NCBI RefSeq assembly: GCF_900106535.1
Contig: NZ_FNOH01000010.1
Span: forward strand, 186,001-250,000
Length of the DNA stretch: 64,000 nt
Source: Myxococcus xanthus
GTDB lineage: Bacteria; Myxococcota; Myxococcia; Myxococcales; Myxococcaceae
Reading direction: 5' to 3'
Within the stretch, counting starts at the first letter, position 1. Every line of letters starts with the position of its first letter. Below are positions 10,782 to 19,998 of the stretch, piece after piece. The notes beneath the pieces are model-generated. The model saw only the letters and a list, made by a program, of their open reading frames with translations, was not told the DNA's origin and did not search any database. Made by a program: the position numbers and the translations under genes.

Positions 10782-12473
10782 ATGGCCTCCTTTCGCCGAG
10801 CCCTCGCCGTCCTGTTGCTGGCCACTGGCTGCATCCCCTCGCCGTATGACCGCGCGGCGAAGAAGGACACCATCGACGGCTATCGCGCCTTCCTTCGTGA
10901 GTACCCCACGCACGCGGACACCGACGCGGCCGAGGCGCGGCTGGAGGAACTGGAGTTCGAGGAAGCGAAGCGACTGCACACGGTGATTGCCTACAAGCGC
11001 TTCCTGGAGGCGTACCCCGACGCGGCCCAGGCGCGCACGGCGAAGACGCTGCTAGAGGGCCTGCGCTTCAACGGGGCGAAGGAGACGGATACCGTCGCCG
11101 GCTGGCGCCAGTTCCTCCAGGAGCACCCGGACGGCGTCCAGCGCGACGAGGCGAAGCGCCTGCTGGCGGAGGCGGAAGCACGTGAGCTGGCCACCACGGA
11201 GGATCCGCGCAAGCTGGCGGAGTACCTGCGCGCGTCGCCGGATGATCCCCGCCGCCAGGACGTGGAGGCCCGCCTGGATGCTCAAGCCTTCGCGCAGGCC
11301 AAGGCCTCCGGCGCGACGAAGCTCTTCGCGTACCTCAAGGAGCACCCGGCCGGCGCGCACCGCGAGGAGGCGCGCGTCCTGCTGCTGCAACTGGAGGTGG
11401 AAGGCCTGCTCGTCTCCGGCCTGGTGGACGAGGCCGAGGCCCGGGTGAAGGCCCATCCCCTGGGCCCGAAGCTCACCGCCTTCCCGGAGCGGCTGGCTCA
11501 CGCCCGCGCCGAGCGCGCCGCCCTGGCCCGGCCGGAGCCACTGGCCCAAGCCGCCCACGTGGGGCACTACCTGCGCGGGGCGGAGGACCTGAGCCGCGCG
11601 CTGGTGGCGCCCGACGCGCTGGACCGCTGGCAGGCCGCGGAGGAGCTGGGGCAGCACGTGTCGGTGCGCGTGTTGGATCCGCTGCTGGAGAGCCTGCGCG
11701 CGGCGCGCAACCCGCTGATCCGTCAGCATGCCCTGGAGTCCCTGCGCACGGTGCTGGCGGCGCTGCCCAAGCCCGTGGCGGAGTACGAGGTGGCCTCGCG
11801 CCTGGATGCCCTGCGCGAGCGCGCCACCAGCGCGGAGATGTACCTCACGGTGGCGGTGCTGCTGGACCTGTCCGGCCAGTTGGCCCAGGCGTCCACGGAG
11901 TACCAGCGCGCCGCCGAGTCAGGCGTGCCGGATCCGGTCATCCTGCGGCGCTGGGTGCAGATTCGCGAGGAGCGGCGCCAGCACTTCTCCGCGGCGGTGG
12001 CGGCGCGGCAGCTCGCGCTGTGGTCCCTGGAGGTGGCGCAGGAGGAGCCGGTGACGCCCGAAGGGCGTGTTCCCCTGGCGTCGGCGCGGCAGCTCTGCGC
12101 GGCGGCCGTCAACGCGAACTTCGCCGTGGCGGCCATTGCCCGCGCCCGGTCCGCGAGCACCGAGTTCCCCGAGGACCTGGCGGAGTTCGAGCGCAAGGCG
12201 GCGGACGCCAAGCGGCTGGCGGACGCGCGGCTGGCGGACGCGGAGCTGCTGCTGCGTGAGCAGACGCCCGGCGTGAAGACGTGCGCGGACCGCGGTGTGC
12301 GTGACCGCCTGGAGAACGCCGTGAAGGAGCGCACCGCCGCGCTGGACTCGGTGGCGACGAAGCTGCCGCAGGTGGGGCGGCTGCTCCTGGAGGTGGCCCG
12401 GGAGCGGGATCCGTCGCCCCAGGTCCGCGCGGCCGCGTCCGCCCGGCTGACCGCGCTCAAGCCGGTTCCCTGA
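10782..12473 (+). CDS. Repeat-rich lipoprotein (TPR/HEAT-like)
   Basis: The 563-residue product has a lipoprotein signal with cysteine 17 in LLATGC. Residues about 25-190 contain imperfect repeats of roughly 40 residues of the form YxxFLxxYPxxxxxxxAxxxLExLxFxxAK. These are helix pairs like TPR or Sel1-type repeats. Residues about 270-370 include HEAT-like segments (DPLLESLRAARNPLIRQHAL), and the rest is helical. Such proteins are usually scaffolds, here in the periplasm. The ATG at 10782 was chosen over an earlier frame opening because it gives a complete lipoprotein signal and has CAGGGA just upstream. Divergent from the NlpC/P60 gene. The partner is unknown. Confidence 0.85.
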   Translation: MASFRRALAVLLLATGCIPSPYDRAAKKDTIDGYRAFLREYPTHADTDAAEARLEELEFEEAKRLHTVIAYKRFLEAYPDAAQARTAKTLLEGLRFNGAKETDTVAGWRQFLQEHPDGVQRDEAKRLLAEAEARELATTEDPRKLAEYLRASPDDPRRQDVEARLDAQAFAQAKASGATKLFAYLKEHPAGAHREEARVLLLQLEVEGLLVSGLVDEAEARVKAHPLGPKLTAFPERLAHARAERAALARPEPLAQAAHVGHYLRGAEDLSRALVAPDALDRWQAAEELGQHVSVRVLDPLLESLRAARNPLIRQHALESLRTVLAALPKPVAEYEVASRLDALRERATSAEMYLTVAVLLDLSGQLAQASTEYQRAAESGVPDPVILRRWVQIREERRQHFSAAVAARQLALWSLEVAQEEPVTPEGRVPLASARQLCAAAVNANFAVAAIARARSASTEFPEDLAEFERKAADAKRLADARLADAELLLREQTPGVKTCADRGVRDRLENAVKERTAALDSVATKLPQVGRLLLEVARERDPSPQVRAAASARLTALKPVP

Positions 12474-12517
12474 TCCGGGTGTCCCGGTGCGCCGGGCCGG
12501 TTAGAGTCTGCGTCCCC

Positions 12518-14596
12518 ATGGCCTCCCGCACCGATACGCTCCAGGCTCCGGCCGTGACGCCCTCGCTGCGGATCGACTATGCCGCGCTCCTCAACGAGGA
12601 GCAGTTGCGCGCGGTGGAGGCGGGGGAGGGGCCCGTGCTGGTGATTGCCGGCGCGGGCTCCGGCAAGACACGCACGCTGACCTTCCGGGTGGCGCGCATG
12701 CTGGAGCGAGGTGTTCCGCCCGCGGGCATCCTCCTGCTCACCTTCACCAACAAGGCGGCCCGGGAGATGACGCGCCGAGTGGAGGAGCTGGCCGGCGCCT
12801 TCGTGGACGTGCGGCGCATCCTCGGCGGCACCTTCCACCATGCCGCGCACGTGCTGCTGCGCCAGTACGCGGGCGTGCTGGGCTTCTCCACGAACTTCAC
12901 CGTGCTGGACCGCGAGGACGCGCGGGACCTGATGGTGACGTGCATCGCCGAGCGCCGGCTCAAGAGCGACAAGCGCTTCCCCCGGCCAGACCTGGTGTTG
13001 GACCTGGTTTCCCTGGCGGCCAACCTCCAGCAACCCGTGTCACACGTGCTGATGGACCGCCGGCCGCAGATGTTGCCGCTGGCGCCCGAGGTGCTCGCCG
13101 CCGCCGCGCGCTTCCAGCAGCGCAAGGCGCAGATGCACCTGATGGACTTCGATGACCTGCTGGTGCACCTCAAGCGCCTGCTGACGCATCACCCGGACGT
13201 GAAGGCGCAGCTCACCGAGCGCTTCCGCTGCGTGCTCGTGGACGAGTACCAGGACACCAACCGGCTCCAGGGCGACCTGGTGGATTTGTTCGCCGGAGAG
13301 CGCAAGGACCTCACGGTGGTGGGGGACGACTGCCAGTCCATCTACAGCTTCCGGGGCGCGGACTTCACCAACATCATCGGCTTCCCCGAACGCTACCCGG
13401 GCTGCTCCGTCCATGCGCTGACGCGCAACTACCGCTCCACGCCGGAAATCCTGCGGCTGGCCAACACCTCCATCGCGCTCAACACGAACCAGTTCCCCAA
13501 GGTGTTGACGGCGGCACGGTCCCCGGGCGTCAAGCCGCTCATCGTTCCCGCCCGGGACGCCGGGGAGCAGGCCGCCTACGTGGCCCAGCGCATCGGTGAG
13601 CTCCGCGACCAGGGCCTGTCCCTGGAGGCCATGGCCGTGCTGTATCGGGCCCACAATCACTCGCTGGAGCTCCAACTGGAGTTGACCCGGCGCGGCATCC
13701 CTTTCCGGGTGCGCTCCGGCGTCCGCTTCTTCGAGCAGTCCCACATCAAGGACGTGCTGGCCCACCTCCGGTTGGTGAACAACCCGGGGGATGAGCTGGC
13801 CTTCAAGCGCGTCATCCGGCGCGTCCCAGGCGTGGGACCGGCGACGGCCGAGCACCTCTGGACCGCTCTGCGCGCATCGCCGGAGGGGACACCCCTGGCG
13901 GAGGGGCTGGCCCATGCGGACGTCCGCGCGCACCTGCCACGCAAGGCGCAGAAGGGATTCCAGGCCTTCAGTGACCTGATGGGGCGGCTGACCCAGCCGG
14001 AGGCGTCCCCCTCACCAGGGCGCCTCATCGAGGACGTCCTCGCCGGGGGCTACGCGGACTTCCTCCGGGCGGAGTTCTCCGAGGAGGAGCACCGGGAGGA
14101 CGACGTCCGCCAACTGGCGGAGTTCGCCGGCCGCTTCGAGGACGTGGCGCGCTTCCTGTCGGAGATCGCCCTGGTGTCGGAGTTCGCGGCGGGGGAGGCA
14201 TTGAGGGAGGAGGGGCCGGAGGCGTGCCTGACGCTGTCCACCGTCCATCAGGCCAAGGGGCTTGAGTGGCGGGCCGTCTTCGTCCTGTGGCTGGCCGACG
14301 GGCGGTTTCCGCTGTCATTGGCCACGCGCCTGCCCGAGGAGGAGGAAGAGGAGCGGCGGCTGTTCTACGTGGCCCTGACCCGGGCGCGGGACACCCTGGC
14401 GCTGGTGTACCCCCAGTCGGTGCTGCCCCGGGACGGGGAGCGGATCCTCCTGCGACCGTCCCGGTTCCTCCAGGAACTGCCCGGCGGGGAGGACGCACCG
14501 TTCGACCGGTGCATCCTGTCCACCCTGGAGGCGGAGCCCGAGGCGTCCGTGGGGCAGGATGGTCCCCCTCCGGGTGGATCGGACCCGGTGGACTGA
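12518..14596 (+). CDS. UvrD/PcrA-family ATP-dependent DNA helicase
   Basis: The 692-residue protein carries the superfamily 1A helicase motifs: the Q-motif NEEQLRAV (about 26-33), motif I GAGSGKT (45-51), motif Ia LLTFTNKAAREM, motif II VDEYQDTN, motif III VVGDDCQSIYSFRG, motif IV with TRNYRS, motif V LSTVHQAKGLEW and motif VI ALTRARDTL. It should unwind DNA 3' to 5' in repair or replication restart. It is slightly shorter than UvrD or PcrA, lacking most of the C-terminal tail. The ATG at 12518 leaves a short variable head before the Q-motif. It follows the repeat lipoprotein by 44 bases and may be co-transcribed. The exact ortholog (uvrD, rep or pcrA) is not decided. Confidence 0.93.
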   Translation: MASRTDTLQAPAVTPSLRIDYAALLNEEQLRAVEAGEGPVLVIAGAGSGKTRTLTFRVARMLERGVPPAGILLLTFTNKAAREMTRRVEELAGAFVDVRRILGGTFHHAAHVLLRQYAGVLGFSTNFTVLDREDARDLMVTCIAERRLKSDKRFPRPDLVLDLVSLAANLQQPVSHVLMDRRPQMLPLAPEVLAAAARFQQRKAQMHLMDFDDLLVHLKRLLTHHPDVKAQLTERFRCVLVDEYQDTNRLQGDLVDLFAGERKDLTVVGDDCQSIYSFRGADFTNIIGFPERYPGCSVHALTRNYRSTPEILRLANTSIALNTNQFPKVLTAARSPGVKPLIVPARDAGEQAAYVAQRIGELRDQGLSLEAMAVLYRAHNHSLELQLELTRRGIPFRVRSGVRFFEQSHIKDVLAHLRLVNNPGDELAFKRVIRRVPGVGPATAEHLWTALRASPEGTPLAEGLAHADVRAHLPRKAQKGFQAFSDLMGRLTQPEASPSPGRLIEDVLAGGYADFLRAEFSEEEHREDDVRQLAEFAGRFEDVARFLSEIALVSEFAAGEALREEGPEACLTLSTVHQAKGLEWRAVFVLWLADGRFPLSLATRLPEEEEEERRLFYVALTRARDTLALVYPQSVLPRDGERILLRPSRFLQELPGGEDAPFDRCILSTLEAEPEASVGQDGPPPGGSDPVD

Positions 14597-14612
14597 CACC
14601 GTCGCCCAGAAA

Positions 14613-14630
14613 CGCGCACTCCTGTGCGCG
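14613..14630. terminator. Short perfect hairpin after the helicase gene
   Basis: Bases 14613-14619 pair perfectly with 14624-14630 around a 4-base loop, 17 bases past the helicase stop. There is no T-run, so termination is only possible. Confidence 0.3.
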
Positions 14631-14686
14631 ACGTGATAGACAGTGGAATCAGGGGCGGCGTCTTTTGGCACGAGCCCCCTCACTTC

Positions 14687-16309
14687 ATGGCGGACAGACC
14701 TCGCATCATCGGGATTGACCTCGGTACCACCAACACGCTGGTGGCGTCCGTCCGCAACCGTATCCCGAAGATCGTCCCCACCGATCGCGGCAATCTCACG
14801 CTGCCCTCCGTCGTGGCGCTGTCGGCGCGCGGCGACCTGTTGGTGGGTGGGGTGGCCAAGGACCAGATGGTCACCAACCCGAAGAACACGCTCTGGGGAA
14901 CCAAGCGGCTCATCGGGCGGAAGTACAACTCCAAGACGGTGGAGGATCTCCGGGGCTACTTCCCCTACGACATCGTCGAGGGCGCCAACGGGGACGCCGC
15001 GGTGATGATGGGCGGCAAGCTGTACTCGCTGCCCCACGTGTCCAGCTTCGTGCTGGGCCAGGTGAAGACCATCGCGGAGCAGTTCCTGGGCGGCCCCATC
15101 GAGGGGGCGGTCATCTCCGTCCCGGCCTACTACAACGACAACCAGCGCAACGCGGTGAAGGAGGCCGGCCGGCTGGCGGGCTTCGACGTGAAGCGCATCG
15201 TCAACGAGCCCACCGCCGCGGCGCTGGCCTACGGCTTCAACCGGGGCCTGGATCAGAAGGTCCTCGTCTACGATCTGGGCGGCGGCACCTTCGACGTGTC
15301 CGTGCTGCACCTGGCCGGCAATGTCTTCGAAGTCCTGGCCACCGGCGGCGACACCTTCCTGGGTGGGGCGGACTTCGACAACCGCATCATGGAGTACGCG
15401 CTGGAGCGCTTCCGGGAGGAGACCAAGGTCGACCTCAACACGGAGAACCCCATCGCGCTCCAGCGCATCAAGAACGCGGCGGAGGCGGCGAAGATCGACC
15501 TCACGCTGATCCCCAACGTCGTCATCGACCTGCCCTACATCGACGAGCGCAAGGGCAAGCCGATGGACATGCGCATCCCCCTGACGCGCGAGTTCCTCAA
15601 CAGCCTCACCGGCGACCTGGTGGACCGCACCTTCGAGATCTGCGACCGGGTGCTGGCGGAGAAGGGCATCTCCCGCGCGGAGATCGACGAGATCATCTTG
15701 GTGGGCGGCCAGAGCCGCATGCCGCTGGTGCAGCAGAAGATCCAGGCGCACTTCGGCAAGGCGCCGCGCAAGGGCGTCCACCCGGACGAGTGCGTGGCCC
15801 TGGGCGCGGCGCTGCTGGGCGACTCGCTGGGCAGCATCGACGCGGTGACGCTGCTGGACGCGCTGTCCATGCCCATCGGCTACGCGATGCCCAACGGGCG
15901 CGTGAAGCGCATCATCGAGAAGAACTCGCTGATTCCCATGGTGAAGAGCTTCCGTCTGCCTCCTCCCAAGGAGCCGGGCTCGCCCTTCATCGAGCTGGAC
16001 ATCTACCAGGGGGACAGTGACCTGCTGGTGGACAACGAATATCTGGGCACGGTTCGCGTGCCCTCGGCCGCCGCCGGCCGGAAGATCGACTTCCGCCTCA
16101 CCGAGGAGTGTCTGCTCCAGGTGACGGTGGAGGAAGCGAGCGGCATGCGCAAGGTGGACCTCGCCACCCGCGACACGCCGGAGCAGCTCAAGCGGGCGCT
16201 CCAGGAGGTCGCGTCGCGTCACTCACAGCAGGTGCCCAGCTCCAGCAACAGCGGGAGCGACGACCGGGGGCTCTTCTCCAGTATCAAGAGCATCTTCCGG
16301 AGGGGCTAG
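14687..16309 (+). CDS. Hsp70-family (DnaK-like) protein
   Basis: The 540-residue protein begins with the actin/Hsp70 phosphate loop [14 protein letters not shown] and contains [12 protein letters not shown], the second phosphate motif GGGTFDVSV and [11 protein letters not shown]. The ATPase domain is followed by a short substrate-binding-like beta domain (about 400-500). The protein is about 100 residues shorter than DnaK; the helical lid is largely missing. It is therefore a paralog rather than the housekeeping chaperone, and no dnaJ or grpE gene is nearby. The ATG at 14687 gives the family N-terminus. The SCP2-like gene follows 8 bases after the stop, then a small helical gene, so the three form an operon. 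Confidence 0.93.
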   Translation: MADRPRIIGIDLGTTNTLVASVRNRIPKIVPTDRGNLTLPSVVALSARGDLLVGGVAKDQMVTNPKNTLWGTKRLIGRKYNSKTVEDLRGYFPYDIVEGANGDAAVMMGGKLYSLPHVSSFVLGQVKTIAEQFLGGPIEGAVISVPAYYNDNQRNAVKEAGRLAGFDVKRIVNEPTAAALAYGFNRGLDQKVLVYDLGGGTFDVSVLHLAGNVFEVLATGGDTFLGGADFDNRIMEYALERFREETKVDLNTENPIALQRIKNAAEAAKIDLTLIPNVVIDLPYIDERKGKPMDMRIPLTREFLNSLTGDLVDRTFEICDRVLAEKGISRAEIDEIILVGGQSRMPLVQQKIQAHFGKAPRKGVHPDECVALGAALLGDSLGSIDAVTLLDALSMPIGYAMPNGRVKRIIEKNSLIPMVKSFRLPPPKEPGSPFIELDIYQGDSDLLVDNEYLGTVRVPSAAAGRKIDFRLTEECLLQVTVEEASGMRKVDLATRDTPEQLKRALQEVASRHSQQVPSSSNSGSDDRGLFSSIKSIFRRG

Positions 16310-16317
16310 GAGTCCAG

Positions 16318-16743
16318 ATGGCGAAGTTCCCGTCGAAGGAGTGGGTGGACGAAGCGGTCCGCCTCACCAATGAGGATCCCGAGTGCGCCATGGCCGGCAA
16401 GGGCTGGAAGGGCGACTTCGGGGCGGTGGTGGAAGCCGAGCCCGGCAAGCTGGCGAAGGCTTTCGTGGTGCACGTCGTCCCCGGTGACTGCCGCATCGAG
16501 AAGGCGCGCGTCCTGGCGGATCCAGACGACCTGGACGAGCTGGAGCCGGTGTACCTGGCCCGCGCGCCCTACAGCGTCTGGAAGCAGCTCCTCAAAGGGA
16601 CGCTGGACCCGGTGGAGGCGGTGCTCAAGCGCCGCATCTCCATGAAGGGCGACCTGCAGCCGCTGATCGAACGCATGAAGTACAAGGGCATCGCCGACCG
16701 CGTCTTCGCGCAGCTGCAGACGCAGTTCATCGACGAGCCCTGA
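16318..16743 (+). CDS. SCP2 sterol-binding-like domain protein
   Basis: The 141-residue protein resembles the SCP2 lipid-binding fold: an alternating strand/helix head (about 30-70), then a segment around YSVWKQLLKGTLDPVEAVLK. The segment RRISMKGDLQPLIERM near the end is the typical SCP2 ending, where such proteins have a G-D-L/M-x-x-L motif. SCP2 domains bind lipids or acyl chains in a hydrophobic pocket. It has a good ribosome site (GGAG) and sits between the Hsp70 gene and a small helical gene. A link between a lipid-binding protein and a chaperone is suggested only by gene order. The fold assignment is from motif resemblance. Confidence 0.75.
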   Translation: MAKFPSKEWVDEAVRLTNEDPECAMAGKGWKGDFGAVVEAEPGKLAKAFVVHVVPGDCRIEKARVLADPDDLDELEPVYLARAPYSVWKQLLKGTLDPVEAVLKRRISMKGDLQPLIERMKYKGIADRVFAQLQTQFIDEP

Positions 16744-16755
16744 GCGAGAGACCCC

Positions 16756-17025
16756 ATGGGAATCAAGGACGACCTGAAGAAGCAGGCCCTCAATGTGTCG
16801 GGCAAGGCCATGGAGAAGCTCATGGCCGACGACCGTCGCGCGATGGCCATTGCCAACGCCATTGGGAAAGCCCAGCGCGGCAAGCAGGCGCTCGACCGGG
16901 GGCAGGAGGAGCTGATGAAGGCGCTGAACTTCGCGCCCCGCAGCGAGTTCAAGGCCCTGGGCAAGCAGCTGTCCGGCCTCAAGCGCCGGCTGCGCGAGCT
17001 CGATGAGAAGCTCGGCGCGCTGTAG
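16756..17025 (+). CDS. Small helical hypothetical protein
   Basis: The 89-residue product is charged and almost wholly helical, with Lys-rich and Arg-rich heptads towards the end (KQLSGLKRRLRELDEKL), so a coiled-coil tail is likely. No signal peptide, membrane helix or known domain was recognised. It is the third gene of the Hsp70 operon, 12 bases after the SCP2-like gene, and precedes the tRNA-Val gene. The start ATG has a weak GAGAG site. Confidence 0.75.
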   Translation: MGIKDDLKKQALNVSGKAMEKLMADDRRAMAIANAIGKAQRGKQALDRGQEELMKALNFAPRSEFKALGKQLSGLKRRLRELDEKLGAL

Positions 17026-17115
17026 TCGAAAATGCGTTGACACCTGAGCGGGCGAATGGCATCTACACCCGCGTTCGCCGCTGGCAACACCGGCGGCGGG
17101 CAGCAGAAAGCAGAA

Positions 17116-17187
17116 GGGCGTATAGCTCAGCGGTAGAGCACTGCCTTCACACGGCAGGGGTCGCAGGTTCAAACCCTGCTGCGCCCA
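17116..17187 (+). tRNA. tRNA-Val (anticodon CAC)
   Basis: A 72-base cloverleaf folds completely. The 7-bp acceptor stem GGGCGTA/TGCGCCC has one G-T pair; the D arm GCTC/GAGC has a 7-base loop. The anticodon stem CTGCC/GGCAG has loop TTCACAC, giving anticodon CAC (valine, GTG codons). The T arm is GCAGG/CCTGC with TTCAAAC. The CCA end is not encoded; the added discriminator base is A. Confidence 0.97.
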
Positions 17188-17191
17188 CTCA

Positions 17192-17231
17192 AGAAAGGCC
17201 GTGAGTCCGAATCGGGACTCACGGCCTTTCT
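17192..17231 (+). terminator. Intrinsic terminator after tRNA-Val
   Basis: An 18-base perfect inverted repeat (about 17192-17209 with 17214-17231) begins 4 bases after the tRNA. The right arm ends in CCTTTCTGCTTT, giving a T-rich tail on the plus strand. Confidence 0.85.
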
Positions 17232-17272
17232 GCTTTGCGGGCTCCGCATTCACCGTCGCGCCAGACGCAAGA

Positions 17273-17305
17273 AAGCCCACCCCGCATGCTGCGCGGAGTG
17301 GGCTT
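17273..17305 (-). terminator. Intrinsic terminator of the terC gene
   Basis: Bases 17273-17280 pair with 17298-17305, with an inner CCGC/GCGG pairing. On the minus strand the stem is followed by TTCTT. It lies 30 bases past the stop of the TerC-family gene. Confidence 0.75.
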
Positions 17306-17334
17306 GGAATCGCGGCGTGAGGCCGCGGTGCGGC

Positions 17335-18294
17335 TCAGACCTTGGGCGCGTCGGCGTCGCTGGTGGGCGCGTGCCGGGACTTGATTAGCGACGCGACGAT
17401 GCTCGCGCCCAGCAGGCCGGCGATGACCGACAGGGACACCTCGGGCGGCATCTTCACGAAGTCGATGATCGCCATCTTCGTACCGACGAAGACGAGCACC
17501 GCGGAGAGGCCCACCTTCAGGTAGCTGAACTTCTCCACCGCGCCGGCCAGCATGAAGAACATGGAGCGCAGGCCGAGGATGGCGAAGATGTTGGACGTGA
17601 AGACGATGAAGGGGTCCGTCGTCACGGCGAAGATGGCGGGGATGGAGTCGAGCGCGAAGAGGATGTCCGACGCCTCCACCAGCAGGAGCGCCATCAGCAG
17701 CGGCGTGGCCAGCTTGCGGCCGTTCTCCACGGTGAAGAAGTGGTGCCCGTCGAAGTTGGGCGTCGAGGGGATGGTCCGCCGGGCAAGACGCATCAGCGCG
17801 CCTTCCTCCGGGTTGTCCTCCTTGTTGCGCTGGAGGAAGAGCTTCACGCCCGTGATGATGAGGAAGCCGCCGAAGACGTAGATGAGCCAGTGGAAGCGGG
17901 CCAGCATCGCCACGCCCGCGAAAATCATGATGGCTCGCAGCGCCAGCGCGCTGAGGATGCCCCAGAAGAGGACTCGGTGCTGGTACAGCGCGGGGATTCG
18001 CAGCGCCGAGAAGATGACGACGAAGACGAAGATGTTGTCGACGGAGAGCGACTTCTCGATGAGGTAGCCGGTGATGAACTGGAGGCCGGGCTCAGGCCCG
18101 AACTTCCACCAGACACCCGCGCCGAAGACGAGCGCCAGGCTGACCCACAACGCGCTCCAGCCCAGGGCCTCCTTGAACTTCACCACGTGGGCTTTGCGGT
18201 GGAAGACGCCGAGATCGAGCGCCAGCATCGCGATGACGAAGGCGATAAAGCCGGCCCACAGGCCCGGGCTGCCGACGCTTGGGAAGGTTTCCAT
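17335..18294 (-). CDS. TerC-family integral membrane protein
   Basis: The 319-residue product has about eight or nine hydrophobic helices. It carries family hallmarks: a first helix ending LALDLGVFHRKAHVVKFKEAL, then EKSLSVDNIFVFVVIF with the conserved Asp-Asn, and later LLMALLLVEASDILFALDSIPA. TerC/Alx-type proteins sit in the inner membrane. They are tied to tellurite resistance and, for several members, manganese export or supply to exported proteins. The start is ATG at 18294. It stands alone with its own terminator. No yybP-ykoY manganese riboswitch consensus was found in its leader, so regulation is unknown. Confidence 0.93.
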   Translation of the reverse strand: METFPSVGSPGLWAGFIAFVIAMLALDLGVFHRKAHVVKFKEALGWSALWVSLALVFGAGVWWKFGPEPGLQFITGYLIEKSLSVDNIFVFVVIFSALRIPALYQHRVLFWGILSALALRAIMIFAGVAMLARFHWLIYVFGGFLIITGVKLFLQRNKEDNPEEGALMRLARRTIPSTPNFDGHHFFTVENGRKLATPLLMALLLVEASDILFALDSIPAIFAVTTDPFIVFTSNIFAILGLRSMFFMLAGAVEKFSYLKVGLSAVLVFVGTKMAIIDFVKMPPEVSLSVIAGLLGASIVASLIKSRHAPTSDADAPKV

Positions 18295-18642
18295 ATGGGG
18301 GCGTCAGATAGGAGTCATCCGAGCCTTCCACAAATAGGAATTCCAGCTGCACTCCATCTGAAAAACCGAAGGACCCGGGCAAAATGCGTCCGTGCTCCCT
18401 CTGTGGCCTGGTGGGCATACGGGCAGTCAAAAACATCCCAGATGTTTGGGAAGTGGTTTTGAAGGCGACGGGTTTGGAACCGTCCCGGTTGGAAAAATCA
18501 AACACGGGGCTATGAGACCAGCCAGGCGTCACCGTCCCTGAGGCAGCTACCCCACCCGACGGAAGGACGCGTCGAGCCAACTCCAGGCGATAGGCGCCTG
18601 GGGACTCGTCACCCTCATGCCTCAAGCAGTAAGGACGCTATT
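18295..18642. other. Divergent intergenic region between terC and a lipoprotein gene
   Basis: No gene was seen. On the plus-strand side, 18583-18589 pairs perfectly with 18595-18601 around a 5-base loop about 40 bases before the lipoprotein start. Other GC-rich segments from 18505 onward could form more stems, so a structured 5' leader is possible. I compared it by eye with cyclic-di-GMP (GEMM), manganese and cobalamin riboswitches and found no good match. Confidence 0.35.
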
Positions 18643-19731
18643 TTGACTCGGAATCGTTTTCTGTCCTCGACGTGTGGTGCGCTCTTCGCTCTGGCCGCCA
18701 TCACGGGCTGCGGGAATGAAGCTGGTAACGAGGATTCCAACGCGCCAGGGCGGACCGAGACCCCTGGCCAGTCTCCGCAGGTGCCTGCTCCCTCTCCGTC
18801 CGAGCAGACGCCCGGTGGCCAGACTCCCGGCACCCCGGAGCCTGGGGATTCTGACACTTCGCCGGATGAGCCTGTCGCCACCACGCCGCCCGACGAGCCC
18901 TCGACCCATCCCGAGAACCCGTCGACCGAGCCCGAGCAGCCTGTCGCGTCGGGCGCGGACAAGTTCGGCGTGACGATGATCCACCCGTCCGCCGCCGGCG
19001 GTGAGCAGTGGTTCCTGGCCGACGACGCGATGTCCGACAGCCGCTTCGACCCGCAGGACGACCTCACGCGCAACTCGGACGGCTCCTGGAATCTCAAGAG
19101 CGACAAGGTGCGCATGAACGTCTTCACGTCCACCGGCTACAAGCCGAAAGAGATCGCCACGTATGACCGTGACGTGCTCGCCAGCCGTGGCTACATGCAG
19201 TCGCCAAACGACTGGAAGAACATCGAGATGACGGGCTTCGTGAAGCTCAACTCCGCGTCCGATGAGTCCGACAACTTCGACATGTATGCGCGTGGCGGGA
19301 AGCACAACGACGACCACGAGGGCTGTGAGGGCAGCAGCTACAAGGGCGCGCTGCACTTCAATGGCCAGGCTCGTTTCCAGAAGGAGGCGTGGCACGTCTC
19401 CTACGAGCAGGCGCCGTACAAGAAGGTGACGGAGCCGCTGACGGGCCGCTGGGTGGGCTTCAAGACGGTGATGCGGAACACGCAGGTCAACGGCAAGGAG
19501 GCCGTGCACCTGGAGATGTACCTCAACGAGAACGCCGACAAGGTCTCCTGGGAGAAGGTCTACGACTTCGTGGACGCCGGTGATTGGGGTGGTGACGCCG
19601 AGCACTGCGGCGGCGCGGATGGCGCGATTCCGCTCACGTGGGGCGGCCCCATCGCCACGTTCCGTTGGGACAGCACCGACGACGTGGACTTCAAGTGGCT
19701 GTCCGTGCGCGAAATCGCGCCGGAGCAGTGA
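18643..19731 (+). CDS. Secreted lipoprotein with a C-terminal beta-sandwich domain
   Basis: The product has 362 residues. The lipoprotein signal ends in ITGC (cysteine about 24), followed by a Pro/Glu/Thr/Ser linker (about 30-105). A domain of about 250 residues rich in aromatic and charged beta strands follows, ending in FRWDSTDDVDFKWLSVREI. That pattern resembles concanavalin-like or polysaccharide-lyase beta-sandwich domains, so carbohydrate binding or cleavage at the cell surface is likely but not proven. The start is taken as TTG at 18643, preceded by TAAGGAC. The gene is monocistronic and divergent from terC. Confidence 0.8.
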   Translation: MTRNRFLSSTCGALFALAAITGCGNEAGNEDSNAPGRTETPGQSPQVPAPSPSEQTPGGQTPGTPEPGDSDTSPDEPVATTPPDEPSTHPENPSTEPEQPVASGADKFGVTMIHPSAAGGEQWFLADDAMSDSRFDPQDDLTRNSDGSWNLKSDKVRMNVFTSTGYKPKEIATYDRDVLASRGYMQSPNDWKNIEMTGFVKLNSASDESDNFDMYARGGKHNDDHEGCEGSSYKGALHFNGQARFQKEAWHVSYEQAPYKKVTEPLTGRWVGFKTVMRNTQVNGKEAVHLEMYLNENADKVSWEKVYDFVDAGDWGGDAEHCGGADGAIPLTWGGPIATFRWDSTDDVDFKWLSVREIAPEQ

Positions 19732-19998
19732 GCCGCTGATTCCTGGCGCGTCCGCTGAACGGGGCGCGCCTGAACACGGAAGTCCGCGGTCACACGAGGG
19801 CGTGGGGGACCCGACGAGGTCCTCCGCGCCCTTCGTGCGTCCATGGACGGGAAGGTCCACCTCCCGGGCGGGTGGCGAGTGCGGCTTCGGCCTCCCCACC
19901 TTGCGGGCGTCGACGCGCCAGCCAGCCGCCGGCAGCCCTGTTTTGCCGGGGCTCGGCGCTCAGGCCGGCCCACTGGCTGTCAGAGAGGAAGACTTCCC

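Noticed and set aside
14315-16222. A 635-codon minus-strand frame
   Set aside because: Opposite the Hsp70-family gene; shadow composition.
18295-18642. Manganese (yybP-ykoY), cyclic-di-GMP or cobalamin riboswitch near terC
   Set aside because: The conserved sequence blocks of these classes are not present, in spite of the TerC gene and GC-rich stems.
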